DNA of 64,000 bases from Antarcticimicrobium sediminis (GTDB lineage Bacteria; Pseudomonadota; Alphaproteobacteria; Rhodobacterales; Rhodobacteraceae): the NCBI RefSeq assembly GCF_004348975.1, contig NZ_SMFP01000004.1, positions 124,001-188,000 on the forward strand. Direction: 5' to 3'. Positions 24,665 through 34,270 of the stretch are shown here, piece by piece. Made by a program: the position numbers and the translations under genes. Below the pieces are notes generated by a model that did no database searches, was not told where the DNA came from, and saw only the letters and a program-made list of their open reading frames with translations. Position 1 is the stretch's first letter. Every line of letters begins with the position of its first letter.

Positions 24665-26011
24665 TCAGCCTTTGGCGAACTCGGGATAGGCTTCCATGCC
24701 CAACTCGGCCTTGTCGAGCCCGTTCACTTCTTCTTCTTCAGAGACGCGGATGCCCATGACCGCCTTCAGGATCAGCCAGACCAGACCCGACACCACGAAG
24801 ACGAAGACGCCGACGATGAGGATCGAATACAGCTGCCCCGAGAAGGTGGCGTCGCTGTTGGTCAGAACCACGGCGAGCGTGCCCCAGATACCGGCGAACA
24901 GGTGGACCGGAATGGCACCCACCACATCGTCGATCTTCAGCTTGTCCAGGAACGGAACCGCAAAGACCACAAGCACACCACCCACGGCGCCAATCAGCGT
25001 GGCCGCGCCCAGCGATGGGGTCAGCGGTTCGGCGGTGATCGAAACCAGACCCGCCAGCGCGCCGTTCAGAACCATGGTCAGGTCGACCTTCTTGTACAGC
25101 AGTTGCGTCAGGATCAGCGCGGCAATGGCGCCCCCGGCGGCTGCGGTATTGGTGTTGGCAAAGATGCGCGATACGTCGGCCGCGTCACCCACGGTGCCCA
25201 TCGCCAGCTGCGATGCGCCGTTGAAGCCGAACCACCCCATCCACAGGATGAACGTGCCCAGCGTCGCCAGCGGCAGGTTCGAGCCCAGGATCGGGTGCAC
25301 CATGCCATCCTTGTATTTGCCCAGACGCGGACCAAGGATCAGCGCACCGGCCAAAGCCGCCCAGCCACCAACCGAGTGCACGACAGTGGAGCCAGCGAAG
25401 TCAAGGAAGCCGAGTTGGCTGTCAAGGAAGCCGCCGCCCCATTTCCAGGACGCCTGGATCGGGTAGATCAGGCCGGTCAGGACCACGGTGAAGACCAGGA
25501 ACGGCCACAGTTTGATCCGCTCGGCCAGCGTGCCCGAAACGATCGAGGCGGTGGTGGCGCAGAACATCAGCTGGAAATAGAAGTCAGAGCCGGTCGAGGC
25601 ATAGCCGTAATCGTCTGCGGCTTCGCGGGTGACACCCACGGCTTCGAGGACAGCCACGCCAAAGGCACCCAGATAGCCGCCGGTCTCGTCGGATCCGATC
25701 GACCAGTTCCCCAGCGGGTACATCACGTTGTAGCCGATCAGATAGTACATGACCCCGGCGATCGCGAAGAGCGCGATGTTCTTGGTCAGCTGCATGGTCA
25801 CGTTCTTGGAGCGGACCAGACCGGCTTCCAGCATGGCGAAACCTGCCGCCATCCACATCACCAGAAAGCCGCCGATCAGGAACAGCAGCGTGTTGAAGAT
25901 AAAGATCGAATCCGTGGACGCATCCGTCCCCGGCACCGAGTCTTGCGCCAGGCCCAGTGACGGCAGCGCCATCAGCGCGGCGACCGGCGCGATTGTTTTC
26001 ATCAGTTTCAT
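24665..26011 (-). CDS. amt: Ammonium transporter
   Basis: A 448-residue Amt/Rh channel in the inner membrane. An N-terminal signal sequence (MKLMKTIAPVAALMALPSLGLAQ) precedes the eleven expected helices. Signature stretches include LFLIGGFLVMWMAAGFAMLEAGLVR, FAGSTVVHSVGGWAALAGAL with the pore-region His, and GMVHPILGSNLPLATLG. The last helix is followed by a short cytoplasmic tail where GlnK docks. glnK lies 34 bases upstream on the same strand, the classical glnK-amt order. Confidence 0.95.
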   Translation of the reverse strand: MKLMKTIAPVAALMALPSLGLAQDSVPGTDASTDSIFIFNTLLFLIGGFLVMWMAAGFAMLEAGLVRSKNVTMQLTKNIALFAIAGVMYYLIGYNVMYPLGNWSIGSDETGGYLGAFGVAVLEAVGVTREAADDYGYASTGSDFYFQLMFCATTASIVSGTLAERIKLWPFLVFTVVLTGLIYPIQASWKWGGGFLDSQLGFLDFAGSTVVHSVGGWAALAGALILGPRLGKYKDGMVHPILGSNLPLATLGTFILWMGWFGFNGASQLAMGTVGDAADVSRIFANTNTAAAGGAIAALILTQLLYKKVDLTMVLNGALAGLVSITAEPLTPSLGAATLIGAVGGVLVVFAVPFLDKLKIDDVVGAIPVHLFAGIWGTLAVVLTNSDATFSGQLYSILIVGVFVFVVSGLVWLILKAVMGIRVSEEEEVNGLDKAELGMEAYPEFAKG

Positions 26012-26045
26012 ATGTTCGGTTCCCCTTGTTTCCTTGCGCGGCGCG

Positions 26046-26527
<482 letters not shown>

Positions 26528-26638
26528 GCCCAAAAAATGGGCGGAAAAGAGTCGACGTCATGGGGGCTTGCTGCCTCTCAACAAATGCTGCCGGGCACTG
26601 TATCGTGCGCACAGAACACAGATCGAGCAGGATCGGGC

Positions 26639-28846
26639 ATGGCCAAAAAGACACGTCGCACACCGCTGGTGGCGGATAGACGCTATCCTTCGGCAGAGCG
26701 CAAAAAGACGCCTGCCAAGGCATCCAGGTCGTCGCGGAGCACGGGCGGCAAGACAGGGGCGCGGGCAAAGCCCAAGGCGGCCGCGCGGCGCAAACCCGCA
26801 CCGCGCCGGGGGGGCCGTGGCGGTGGCGGTGGTCTCATCGGCTGGTTCGGCAGGCTGATCCGTGGCGCCTTCGGGCTGATCTGGGGCTTTTCGTGGCGTA
26901 TGGGGATGGTGATTGCGCTGCTGATCGGCGCTGGCATCGGGTATCACTATACCCTGCTGCCCGAGATGACGACTTTGTTGGACGGGCGGGCGCGCGGGTC
27001 TGTCACGCTGCTGGACCGTGAAGGCAACGTATTTGCGTGGCGCGGGGATCAGTTCGGCGGTGTGGTGACGACCGACACCGTTTCGCCCTATCTCAAACAT
27101 GCGATCGTCGCGACCGAGGACAAGCGCTTCTATCGCCATTTCGGCCTCAGCCCGCGCGGCGTTGCCAGCGCCGTGCGTATCAACTTGAGCGAGGGGCGCG
27201 GTCCGCTGTCTGGGCATGGCGGGTCGACCATCACGCAACAGACGGCGAAATTGCTGTGCCTGGGCGAGCCGTTTGACCCGCAGGCGGGCCAGACCGAGGC
27301 CGAGTACGAGGCCAACTGTCGTCAGGGAACGTTGTGGCGCAAGGTCAAGGAAGCGATCTATGCCATGGCGATGGAGACCAAATACACCAAGGACGAAATC
27401 CTGACCATCTACATGAACCGGGCCTTTCTTGGGGCTGGCGCGCGTGGGTTCGAGGCGGCCAGCCAGCGCTATTTCGGCAAATCGGCGGCCGAGGTGACCC
27501 CGGCCGAGGCGGCGATGCTGGCCGGGCTGCTGGTGGCGCCGACGCGCTTTGCGCCCACCAACAACCTGACCCGCGCCCAGAACCGGGCCAAGGTCATCGT
27601 GGGGCTGATGGAGGATCAGGGATTCCTCACCACAGCCGAGGCCGAACAGGCACGCAATCAACCCGCCGAGCTGTCCGAGGCCGCAGCGGCCCGCGCCGGC
27701 GGCTATTTCGCCGATTGGGTGATGGACGAGGCGCCGGAGTTCTTCGGCGGCAAGACCACCGAGGACGTGATCATCAAGACCACGCTGGATCAGGATATCC
27801 AGGCCGCCGCCGAAGAGGCGATGAAGTTCGTGTTTCAGGAAAAGGTGAGCGAAGGCTCGAAGGCGCAGGCGGCAATCGTGATTATGAGCGCCGATGGCGC
27901 TGTGCGCGGCATGGTGGGCGGACGCAAGACGCGGGTGTCGGGCGTTTTCAACCGCGCCACCCAAGCCAAACGCCAGACCGGCTCGGCGTTCAAACCCTTC
28001 GTCTATGCCACCGCGCTTGATCTGGGGGCCTCGCCGCTGGACACGGTGGTGGACGAGGCGTTTTGCATGAACATCCCGGGCTCGGGTCAATGGTGCCCCG
28101 AGAACTATACCCACAAGCATTACGGTGCGGTCACGCTGACCGAGGCGCTGAAAAAATCATTGAACATCCCGGCGGTGAAAACGTCAGAGAAATATGGCCG
28201 CGACAAGGTGCGGATCGTGGCCAGCGAGTTTGGCATCGACAGTGATCTGGCCGCTGGTCCGGCGCTGGCGCTGGGGGCCTCTGAAAGCACGCTGATCGAG
28301 ATGACGGGGGCCTATGCCGGCATCCTGAACGGCGGCTCTTCGGTGACGCCCTTTGGCCTGACCGAGTTGCGGCTGATGGGTGATGATGCGCCGCTGTTTG
28401 GCGCGACGGGTGGAATCGGCGAACGCGTGATCCGCACCGAAGCCGCCGAACAGTTGATCTGGATGTTGGAAAAGGTCGTCTCCGAGGGCACCGGGCAGCG
28501 CGCGCAACTGAAGGATTGGCAAGTTGCGGGCAAGACGGGCACCACGCAACAGGCGCGCGATGCATGGTTTATCGGTTTTACCGCCGATTATGTGACCGGC
28601 GTCTGGATGGGCTATGACGACAACACCCCGCTCAAGGGTGTGACGGGCAGCGGCCTGCCGGCCGAGATCTGGCATGAAACCATGGTCCGCGTGCACGAGG
28701 GGCGGACCCCGAAGCCGTTGCCGATGCGCGGCCCGATTCCACCGCACCGGCCCGAGGGCCAACCCGCCGATGGCGGCGCAGAGGGGGGCGTCGGTGGCGC
28801 AGTCAACCAGATCTTGCGCGGCATCTTTGGCGGTGGGGCGAATTGA
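26639..28846 (+). CDS. Class A penicillin-binding protein (transglycosylase/transpeptidase)
   Basis: A 735-residue bifunctional peptidoglycan synthase. A basic, low-complexity cytoplasmic tail (about residues 1-60, Lys/Arg/Gly-rich) precedes one membrane helix (MGMVIALLIGAGIGYHYTL). The GT51 domain has ATEDKRFYRHFG (about residue 158) and HGGSTITQQTAKLL. The transpeptidase has TGSAFKPF (active Ser, about 448), KSLNIP and KTGTTQ (about 631). An insertion between GT51 motifs (LGEPFDPQAGQTEAEYEANC) carries two cysteines, LLCLG and EANC. ATG 26639 follows AGGATC. It stands alone. Confidence 0.9.
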   Translation: MAKKTRRTPLVADRRYPSAERKKTPAKASRSSRSTGGKTGARAKPKAAARRKPAPRRGGRGGGGGLIGWFGRLIRGAFGLIWGFSWRMGMVIALLIGAGIGYHYTLLPEMTTLLDGRARGSVTLLDREGNVFAWRGDQFGGVVTTDTVSPYLKHAIVATEDKRFYRHFGLSPRGVASAVRINLSEGRGPLSGHGGSTITQQTAKLLCLGEPFDPQAGQTEAEYEANCRQGTLWRKVKEAIYAMAMETKYTKDEILTIYMNRAFLGAGARGFEAASQRYFGKSAAEVTPAEAAMLAGLLVAPTRFAPTNNLTRAQNRAKVIVGLMEDQGFLTTAEAEQARNQPAELSEAAAARAGGYFADWVMDEAPEFFGGKTTEDVIIKTTLDQDIQAAAEEAMKFVFQEKVSEGSKAQAAIVIMSADGAVRGMVGGRKTRVSGVFNRATQAKRQTGSAFKPFVYATALDLGASPLDTVVDEAFCMNIPGSGQWCPENYTHKHYGAVTLTEALKKSLNIPAVKTSEKYGRDKVRIVASEFGIDSDLAAGPALALGASESTLIEMTGAYAGILNGGSSVTPFGLTELRLMGDDAPLFGATGGIGERVIRTEAAEQLIWMLEKVVSEGTGQRAQLKDWQVAGKTGTTQQARDAWFIGFTADYVTGVWMGYDDNTPLKGVTGSGLPAEIWHETMVRVHEGRTPKPLPMRGPIPPHRPEGQPADGGAEGGVGGAVNQILRGIFGGGAN

Positions 28847-28934
28847 TCGGGCGGTGACGCATTGAAAGGGGGGCCGTCTTTCGGGCGTCCCCCCCGCGCG
28901 GTTTGTCTGTGGTGGGGGCCGAGGTTAGATACCT

Positions 28935-28980
28935 AGAATGAGAGAGGCCGCGACGTTCCCGCCGCGGCCTCTCTCATTCT
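28935..28980. terminator. 18-bp perfect hairpin between the PBP gene and mlaC
   Basis: AGAATGAGAGAGGCCGCG (28935-28952) pairs exactly with 28963-28980 around a 10-base loop. The two genes converge here, so it probably ends transcription from both sides although no T-run follows. The preceding stretch 28866-28892 is G/C-rich and only partly paired. Confidence 0.7.
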
Positions 28981-29005
28981 TGGCTGTCGTGCTGTCGTGC
29001 GGCGG

Positions 29006-29611
29006 TCAGCCGGCGCGTTTCAGGTCTGCGATCACCGCGTCAATATCGCCGCGGCGCGCGTCGAGCATGGAGCCGATCTCGGTCCGTTCGGTCAGCAGCA
29101 TGTTCACACCCTCGATATAGATGTTGAAGAACAGCTCGCGCCCGGTGCGGTCAGAGACGTGGAACGCCACCTCGAACGGTGATTCCCCGCGCAGATAGGC
29201 GGTGGTGCGCACCTCAAGGAAATTCTTGACCTTGCGCACATCCTCCACTTCCAGCTTGCCGCCGATGAATTCCCGGAACCGCTTGCCGTATTTGCGCGAG
29301 ATATAGCCGGTGAACGCGTCGGTAAAGGCGCGCTTTTGCGTGCTGGACGCGCGGCGCCCGTCCACGCCCAAGGCATAGGCGGCGATATACGAGGTATCGG
29401 AATAGGTTTCAAAGATGCGCTCGAAATCCCGGTACATCGCGGATTCGGATTTGCCGCTGTCGATCACACGGTTGATCTCGGCCACCAGCTTGTCGACCAT
29501 GGTGCGCGCCGTGGTGGGGTTCAGAGCCGATGCCGTAATGGGCAGCATGGCAAGGCCCGCCGCCGCAGAGGCTGTTCCGATCAGGTGGCGCCGCGAAATA
29601 TTGACAGTCAT
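29006..29611 (-). CDS. mlaC: MlaC/Ttg2D phospholipid-transport periplasmic protein
   Basis: A 201-residue periplasmic carrier that shuttles phospholipid between MlaA at the outer membrane and the MlaFEDB complex. The signal MTVNISRRHLIGTASAAAGL contains SRRHLIG, close to a Tat motif. The body (YISRKYGKRFREFIGGKLEV, TAYLRGESPFEVAFHV, IYIEGVNMLLTERTEIGSML) fits the MlaC/toluene-tolerance family. Its start lies directly after the mlaA stop. The ABC part of the system is not in the window. Confidence 0.88.
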   Translation of the reverse strand: MTVNISRRHLIGTASAAAGLAMLPITASALNPTTARTMVDKLVAEINRVIDSGKSESAMYRDFERIFETYSDTSYIAAYALGVDGRRASSTQKRAFTDAFTGYISRKYGKRFREFIGGKLEVEDVRKVKNFLEVRTTAYLRGESPFEVAFHVSDRTGRELFFNIYIEGVNMLLTERTEIGSMLDARRGDIDAVIADLKRAG

Positions 29612-30373
29612 TCAGAAACCCTCGGTGCTGATCTCGTCAGGGGAAATGTAGAGGTCGGTGTTCTCACCTTCCAGATCAAAGCGTCGATTCTGGAGGTAGA
29701 GCGAGCGCAGCTGTGCATAGCTGTCTGCGCTGTCATATAGCATCGCATCGACCGTATCGGAATAGCGGCCCCGATCCCCCATGCGACGCACGATCTGGGC
29801 ATAGGTGCCGAGATTGTCGGCTGGGCGCGGATCGGTATAATCGAGCGGGTTGGTGAACAGGTTGACGACCACGCCGACCGCGTCCCGCGCGGTGGAGGGA
29901 CCATAAAGCGGCAGTTCAACGTAGGGGCCTTCATCAAAGCCCCAGACATGCAGCGTCTCACCGAAATCGGTATCGACCTCGGGGATCTTGAAATCCGAGG
30001 CCGGATCGGCCAGCCCGGCAAAGCCCACGGTGCTATTGATCACGAAGCGAGAAAAGGCGGTCCCGGCCTGTTTCAAATTCCCCTGTAACAGGGAATCGAC
30101 AATCATGCCCGGCATCGTCAAGTTTTCGGCGAAATAGTTAAAGCTTTCGACGATCGGCTCGGGCACCACGGTGACATAGCCCTTGGAGGCCGGCCGGAAC
30201 AGAACCTTGTCCACGACCAGGTTAAAGGAATGGACCGAGCGGTTGGTGCTTTCGTAGGGATCAAAGATCTCGCCGGCTGCTTTCTGTTCCGGGGTGCGGG
30301 TGGCGCAGGCGGACAGCAGCCCGACGGACAAGATCGCAGATAGGACGAGGAGGGGGCGCTGCATAGATTTCAT
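29612..30373 (-). CDS. mlaA: MlaA/VacJ outer-membrane lipoprotein
   Basis: MlaA removes phospholipid from the outer leaflet of the outer membrane. The 253 residues begin with a lipoprotein signal ending LLSAC (Cys23). Family blocks are FDPYESTNRSVHSFNLVVDK, YFAENLTMPGMIVDSLLQGN, RFVINSTVGFAGLADPA and LPLYGPSTARDAVG. ATG 30373 is chosen over the ATG three codons later because it has an ACGGA site; both keep the lipobox. It forms an operon with mlaC. Confidence 0.92.
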   Translation of the reverse strand: MKSMQRPLLVLSAILSVGLLSACATRTPEQKAAGEIFDPYESTNRSVHSFNLVVDKVLFRPASKGYVTVVPEPIVESFNYFAENLTMPGMIVDSLLQGNLKQAGTAFSRFVINSTVGFAGLADPASDFKIPEVDTDFGETLHVWGFDEGPYVELPLYGPSTARDAVGVVVNLFTNPLDYTDPRPADNLGTYAQIVRRMGDRGRYSDTVDAMLYDSADSYAQLRSLYLQNRRFDLEGENTDLYISPDEISTEGF

Positions 30374-30527
30374 TCCGTGAAACAATCCGTTGATACTTGC
30401 GGTCGTGGGGCAACTTCTGAAATGTAGGCTCGTAGGCGCCGGGTAAAAGTGCTATGCGCTGCAATAATGGATGTGTGGCCGTATTGAAACAGGCGCAAAC
30501 ACATAAAGCGAATTGATGCTCACTTTT

Positions 30528-30543
30528 AGGTCGTTGCAGACCT
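30528..30543. promoter_or_regulatory. Inverted repeat upstream of the type I secretion genes
   Basis: AGGTC (30528-30532) and GACCT (30539-30543) flank GTTGCA, 18 bases before the ABC transporter ATG. The 188-base gap is A+T-rich compared with its surroundings. It could be an operator; the arms are short. Confidence 0.3.
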
Positions 30544-30561
30544 TATAGATATTGGAAGACG

Positions 30562-32310
30562 ATGCCACCGCCAAATCGTACCAGCGGATCTGTACACGAC
30601 GGATTCGCGGAACTCGTTGCCGCCCGGAGACAAAGTCGCGCCTTGTTCTGGACTGTGGGTTTGTTCAGCTTCTTCGCAAACCTTCTGATGCTGACCGGGC
30701 CACTTTATATGTTGCAGGTCTATGATCGGGTGCTTGGCAGCCAGTCAGAAGAGACGCTGGTGGCGCTGTCGCTGTTGGTCGCTTTTCTGTACGGTACGAT
30801 GGGGATTCTGGACTATGCCCGTGGCCGGATCATGGCACGGGTGGGGGCGCGGTTTCAAGCCGCGCTGGACCGGCGCGTGTTCGAGGCGATGCTGAAACGC
30901 TCGGCGGTGGCCAATGATCCCGCTGCGCAGACCGGGCTGACCGATCTTGAATCGGTGCAGCGCATATTGGCGGCACCGGCCTTTATGGCGCTGTTCGATT
31001 TGCCTTGGACGCCGTTCTTTCTTTTTGGCATCTCCTTGTTCCACCCTTGGCTGGGTATTCTCGCGGTTTCGGGTGGCACCTTGCTGGTGCTGATCACCGT
31101 GCTGAACCAGATCTTTTCGCGCCAGCCGGTGCAGCAGGCCAATATTTCCTCGCATCGCGCCGGGTTGATGGCCGAAGAAATCCGCCACGAGGCCGAGACG
31201 ATTCAGTCGATGGGCATGCGCGGCGCGGCGTTCGATCGCTGGAACCACACCCGCGACGAATCGCTGGTGGAATCTGTGCTTGCCAATGATGTGGGCGGCA
31301 GTTTTTCGTCGCTGACCAAGACGCTGCGGATGTTCCTGCAATCGGCGATGCTGGGCCTTGGGGCCTATCTTGTGCTTCAGGGCGAGGTCACGGCGGGCGT
31401 GATGATTGCGGGGTCGATTCTGTTGGGTCGGGCCTTGGCACCGATTGAACAGCTTGTCGGGCACTGGCCGCAAATCCAGCGCGCGCGCAGGGGTTGGCAG
31501 CAACTTGGTGAACTGTTGGGCAAGGCGCCGCCGGATCAACCGCGCACGGCCCTGCCCAAGCCGGCGGCGCGGCTTGAGGCGCATGCGCTGACCGTGGTGC
31601 CGCCGGGAGATACCCGGGCCAAGCTGAAAACGGTAAGTTTCAAGGTCGACCCGGGGATAGCGCTGGGCGTGATCGGGCCGTCAGGGTCGGGCAAGACGAC
31701 GCTGGCGCGCACCCTGACCGGGTTCTGGAAGCCGGCTGGCGGGACTGTGCGGCTGGACGGGGCGGCGCTGGATCAATACGCCCCTGACGTGCTGGGTCAG
31801 CATATGGGCTATTTGCCGCAGCGGGTGCAGCTTTTTGACGGCACGATTGCCGAGAATATCGCGCGGATGGTGACGGTGCCGGACAGTGAAAAGGTTGTCG
31901 CGGCGGCCAAGATGGCGGCGGCGCATGATCTGATCGTCTCCCTGCCCGAGGGCTATGACACGCGGGTGACCGCCGGGGGCGGGCGGCTTTCGGGCGGGCA
32001 GATGCAGCGCGTGGCGCTGGCGCGTGCGCTTTATGACGATCCGGTGATCCTGATCCTGGACGAGCCGAACTCGAACCTCGACAACGAGGGCTCGATGGCG
32101 CTGAACAATGCGATCAAGGCAATGAAAGCGGCCGGGAAATCGGTGCTGATCATGGCGCACCGGCCCTCGGCAATTCAGGAATGCGATATGCTGCTGGTAC
32201 TGGACGACGGCCACCGCACCGCCTTTGGGCCCAAGGAACAGGTGTTGCGCGAAATGGTCACGAACCATCAGGAATTGATGAAATCGTCCGGAATGGGCGG
32301 CATGAAATGA
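30562..32310 (+). CDS. Type I secretion system permease/ATPase (PrtD family)
   Basis: A 582-residue ABC exporter. The N-terminal membrane domain has helices such as ALFWTVGLFSFFANLLML, and the C-terminal ATPase has GPSGSGKTTL (Walker A, about residue 372), RLSGGQMQRVALARAL (signature, about 475), VILILDEPNSNLD (Walker B) and IMAHRPS (H-loop). Length and order match PrtD/HasD, exporters of RTX-type proteins with C-terminal signals. No peptidase C39 domain is present. The fusion protein overlaps by ATGA. No TolC is nearby. The RTX protein at 39.5 kb is a candidate substrate. Confidence 0.93.
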   Translation: MPPPNRTSGSVHDGFAELVAARRQSRALFWTVGLFSFFANLLMLTGPLYMLQVYDRVLGSQSEETLVALSLLVAFLYGTMGILDYARGRIMARVGARFQAALDRRVFEAMLKRSAVANDPAAQTGLTDLESVQRILAAPAFMALFDLPWTPFFLFGISLFHPWLGILAVSGGTLLVLITVLNQIFSRQPVQQANISSHRAGLMAEEIRHEAETIQSMGMRGAAFDRWNHTRDESLVESVLANDVGGSFSSLTKTLRMFLQSAMLGLGAYLVLQGEVTAGVMIAGSILLGRALAPIEQLVGHWPQIQRARRGWQQLGELLGKAPPDQPRTALPKPAARLEAHALTVVPPGDTRAKLKTVSFKVDPGIALGVIGPSGSGKTTLARTLTGFWKPAGGTVRLDGAALDQYAPDVLGQHMGYLPQRVQLFDGTIAENIARMVTVPDSEKVVAAAKMAAAHDLIVSLPEGYDTRVTAGGGRLSGGQMQRVALARALYDDPVILILDEPNSNLDNEGSMALNNAIKAMKAAGKSVLIMAHRPSAIQECDMLLVLDDGHRTAFGPKEQVLREMVTNHQELMKSSGMGGMK

Positions 32311-33728
32311 CCGGAACAGATTTGACGAAGGCCGCCGACACGGATCTGGCCAAGAAGGCCAAGACCGATCTGGCAAAGAAGGCCAGGATGGACTTGGCAA
32401 AGGTCACCCCGAGCGGGCCGAAGACGGTCGCCGGGCGCGGCTGGTCGGCGCGACGGCCGGTGATGATCGGTCTGCTGGCGCTGCTCGTGCTGGTCGGTGG
32501 GTTTGGCGGTTGGGCGGCGCTGTCCACCATCGCTGGCGCGGTGGTGGTGAGCGGTCGGGTCGAGGTCGAGCAGAACCGGCAGGTGGTGCAGCACCTCGAC
32601 GGTGGTGAGGTCGCGGAAATCCTCGTGCATGAGGGCGATCTGGTCGCGGAAGGTCAGACACTCATCCGTTTGGACCCGCGGGATCTGGCCTCGCAACTTT
32701 TGATTGTCGAGGGTCAGCTGTTTGAGTTGATGGCGCGGCGCGGTCGGCTTGAGGCGGAACGTGACGAGACCAGAGATGTGACGTTCGATCCCGTCTTGTT
32801 GGAGGTCGCCGAGGGGCGCCCCGAGGTGGCCGAACTGATCGAGGGGCAGCGACGGCTGTTTCATGCGCGTCGCGACTCCACCGCGCGCGAGATCGACCAA
32901 CTGGACAAACGGCGCGGCCAGATCACCAACCAGATCGAGGGGATCGAGGCGCAGCAAGACTCGTTGAAGATCCAGCTCGATCTGATCGAAGAGGAATTGG
33001 CCAACCAGCAATCTCTGCTGGATCGCGGGTTGGCACAGGCCACCACCGTTTTGAATCTGCGCCGCACCTCTGCCAATCTGGATGGGACGCTGGGCGAACT
33101 CAAAGCCTCCAAGGCGCAGGCCGAGGGCCGGATCACCGAGATCGAGATCGAAATCCTCAAACTGGGCACGACCCAGCGTGAGGAGGCGATCACCCGCCTG
33201 CGCGACCTGCGCTATCGCGAGCTGGAACTGGCGGAACAACGGCGCTCGCTCAAGGATCGACTGGCGCGGCTGGAGGTCAAGGCGCCGGTCTCTGGTGTGG
33301 TTTACGGCATGCGTGTGCATACGCCGCGCTCGGTCATTCGTGCGGCTGATCCGGTCTTGTTCCTTGTGCCGCAAGACCGCCCGCTGGTGATTGCCGTGCA
33401 GGTCGATCCCATCCATATCGACGAAATCCATGTCGGCCAGCCGGTGCGTCTGCGGGTGTCTTCGCTGGATCAGCGCCACACGCCGGAACTGACCGGCAAG
33501 GTGACCCAGATCTCGGCGGATGCCTTTCAGGACGATGCCAGCGGTCGGTCATTTTATCGCGCCGAGATCATTCTGGACCAGGGCGAGACGGACAAACTGC
33601 CCGAGGGCAAGGTGTTGATCCCGGGCATGCCGGTGCAGGCCTATGTGCGCACCGCTGACCGCTCGCCGCTGGCCTATCTTGTGAAGCCGCTGGCGGATTA
33701 CTTTACCAAGGCGTTCCGCGAAAGTTGA
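32307..33728 (+). CDS. HlyD-family type I secretion membrane fusion protein
   Basis: A 473-residue periplasmic adaptor that links the ABC exporter to an outer-membrane channel. A cytoplasmic N-terminus made of an eight-residue repeat (TDLAKKAK, four copies, residues 4-32) precedes one helix (VMIGLLALLVLVGGFGGWAAL, about 52-72). Two halves of a lipoyl/barrel domain (VVQHLDGGEVAEILVHEGD; LARLEVKAPVSGVVYG) flank a long coiled coil of about 180 residues. It ends with the HlyD C-terminal barrel. The repeat is unusual for the family. Confidence 0.92.
   Translation: MTGTDLTKAADTDLAKKAKTDLAKKARMDLAKVTPSGPKTVAGRGWSARRPVMIGLLALLVLVGGFGGWAALSTIAGAVVVSGRVEVEQNRQVVQHLDGGEVAEILVHEGDLVAEGQTLIRLDPRDLASQLLIVEGQLFELMARRGRLEAERDETRDVTFDPVLLEVAEGRPEVAELIEGQRRLFHARRDSTAREIDQLDKRRGQITNQIEGIEAQQDSLKIQLDLIEEELANQQSLLDRGLAQATTVLNLRRTSANLDGTLGELKASKAQAEGRITEIEIEILKLGTTQREEAITRLRDLRYRELELAEQRRSLKDRLARLEVKAPVSGVVYGMRVHTPRSVIRAADPVLFLVPQDRPLVIAVQVDPIHIDEIHVGQPVRLRVSSLDQRHTPELTGKVTQISADAFQDDASGRSFYRAEIILDQGETDKLPEGKVLIPGMPVQAYVRTADRSPLAYLVKPLADYFTKAFRES
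32316..32402 (+). repeat. 24-bp coding tandem repeat in the fusion protein
   Basis: Three full 24-base units and a partial fourth encode TDLTKAAD, TDLAKKAK, TDLAKKAR and MDLAK. The lysine-rich helix would lie in the cytoplasm before the membrane segment. The pattern fits slipped-strand expansion. Confidence 0.85.
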
Positions 33729-33768
33729 TCTGGGATCGCTGTTCGCCCCGACTACGGGCCGCAATAGC

Positions 33769-33800
33769 ATACAGGCCCGAATACAGGCCCGAATACAGGA
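33769..33800 (+). repeat. 12-bp tandem repeat forming the ridA leader
   Basis: ATACAGGCCCGA occurs at 33769-33780 and 33781-33792, with a third partial copy ATACAGGA at 33793-33800. The AGGA of the last copy is part of the ridA ribosome site. Confidence 0.9.
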
Positions 33801-33808
33801 GAGAGACG

Positions 33809-34270
33809 ATGAGCATACAAGGCAAACTGGACCAGATGGGCGTGAACTTGCCCGCAGCCGCTGCACCGGCGGCGAACTATGTTCCCTATGTGCGGGTGGG
33901 GGACATTCTGTACGTTTCAGGCCAGATTTCGATGGATGAAACCGGCAAATTGATCACCGGCAAGCTGGGCGACACGATGGATGTAGAGGCGGGCGCCGCC
34001 GCCGCGCAACGCTGCGCGATGGCACTTCTGGCGCAGGTGCGCGCCGCCTGTGGCGGGGATCTGGATCTGCTGGTGCGGGTGATAAAACTGACCGGTTTCG
34101 TCAACTCCACCGCTGATTTCACGCAGCAACCGCAGGTGGTGAACGGGGCCTCTGACTTTCTGGTCGAGGCGTTGGGCGATGCCGGGCGGCATTCCCGCTC
34201 GGCCGTATCGGCGGCGGCGTTGCCGTTGGGCGTTGCGGTCGAAATCGAAGGGATTTTCCAGCTCCGATGA
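33809..34270 (+). CDS. RidA/YjgF family protein
   Basis: A 153-residue cytoplasmic trimer-forming protein of the RidA family, members of which hydrolyse reactive 2-aminoacrylate and other enamines or imines. It shows YVPYVRVGDILYVSGQISMD and VIKLTGFVNSTADFTQQPQVV. It belongs to the longer YjgF subgroup (about 150 residues) rather than the 128-residue RidA, and lacks the exact C-terminal ECVA-type active-site block, so the activity is uncertain. ATG 33809 is preceded by AGGAGAGAG. Its stop overlaps the next start as ATGA. Confidence 0.85.
   Translation: MSIQGKLDQMGVNLPAAAAPAANYVPYVRVGDILYVSGQISMDETGKLITGKLGDTMDVEAGAAAAQRCAMALLAQVRAACGGDLDLLVRVIKLTGFVNSTADFTQQPQVVNGASDFLVEALGDAGRHSRSAVSAAALPLGVAVEIEGIFQLR

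Noticed and set aside
28866-28892. GGGGGG...CCCCCC behind the penicillin-binding protein gene as a terminator
   Set aside because: Inner pairing is broken and no T-run follows. The stem at 28935 is a better candidate.
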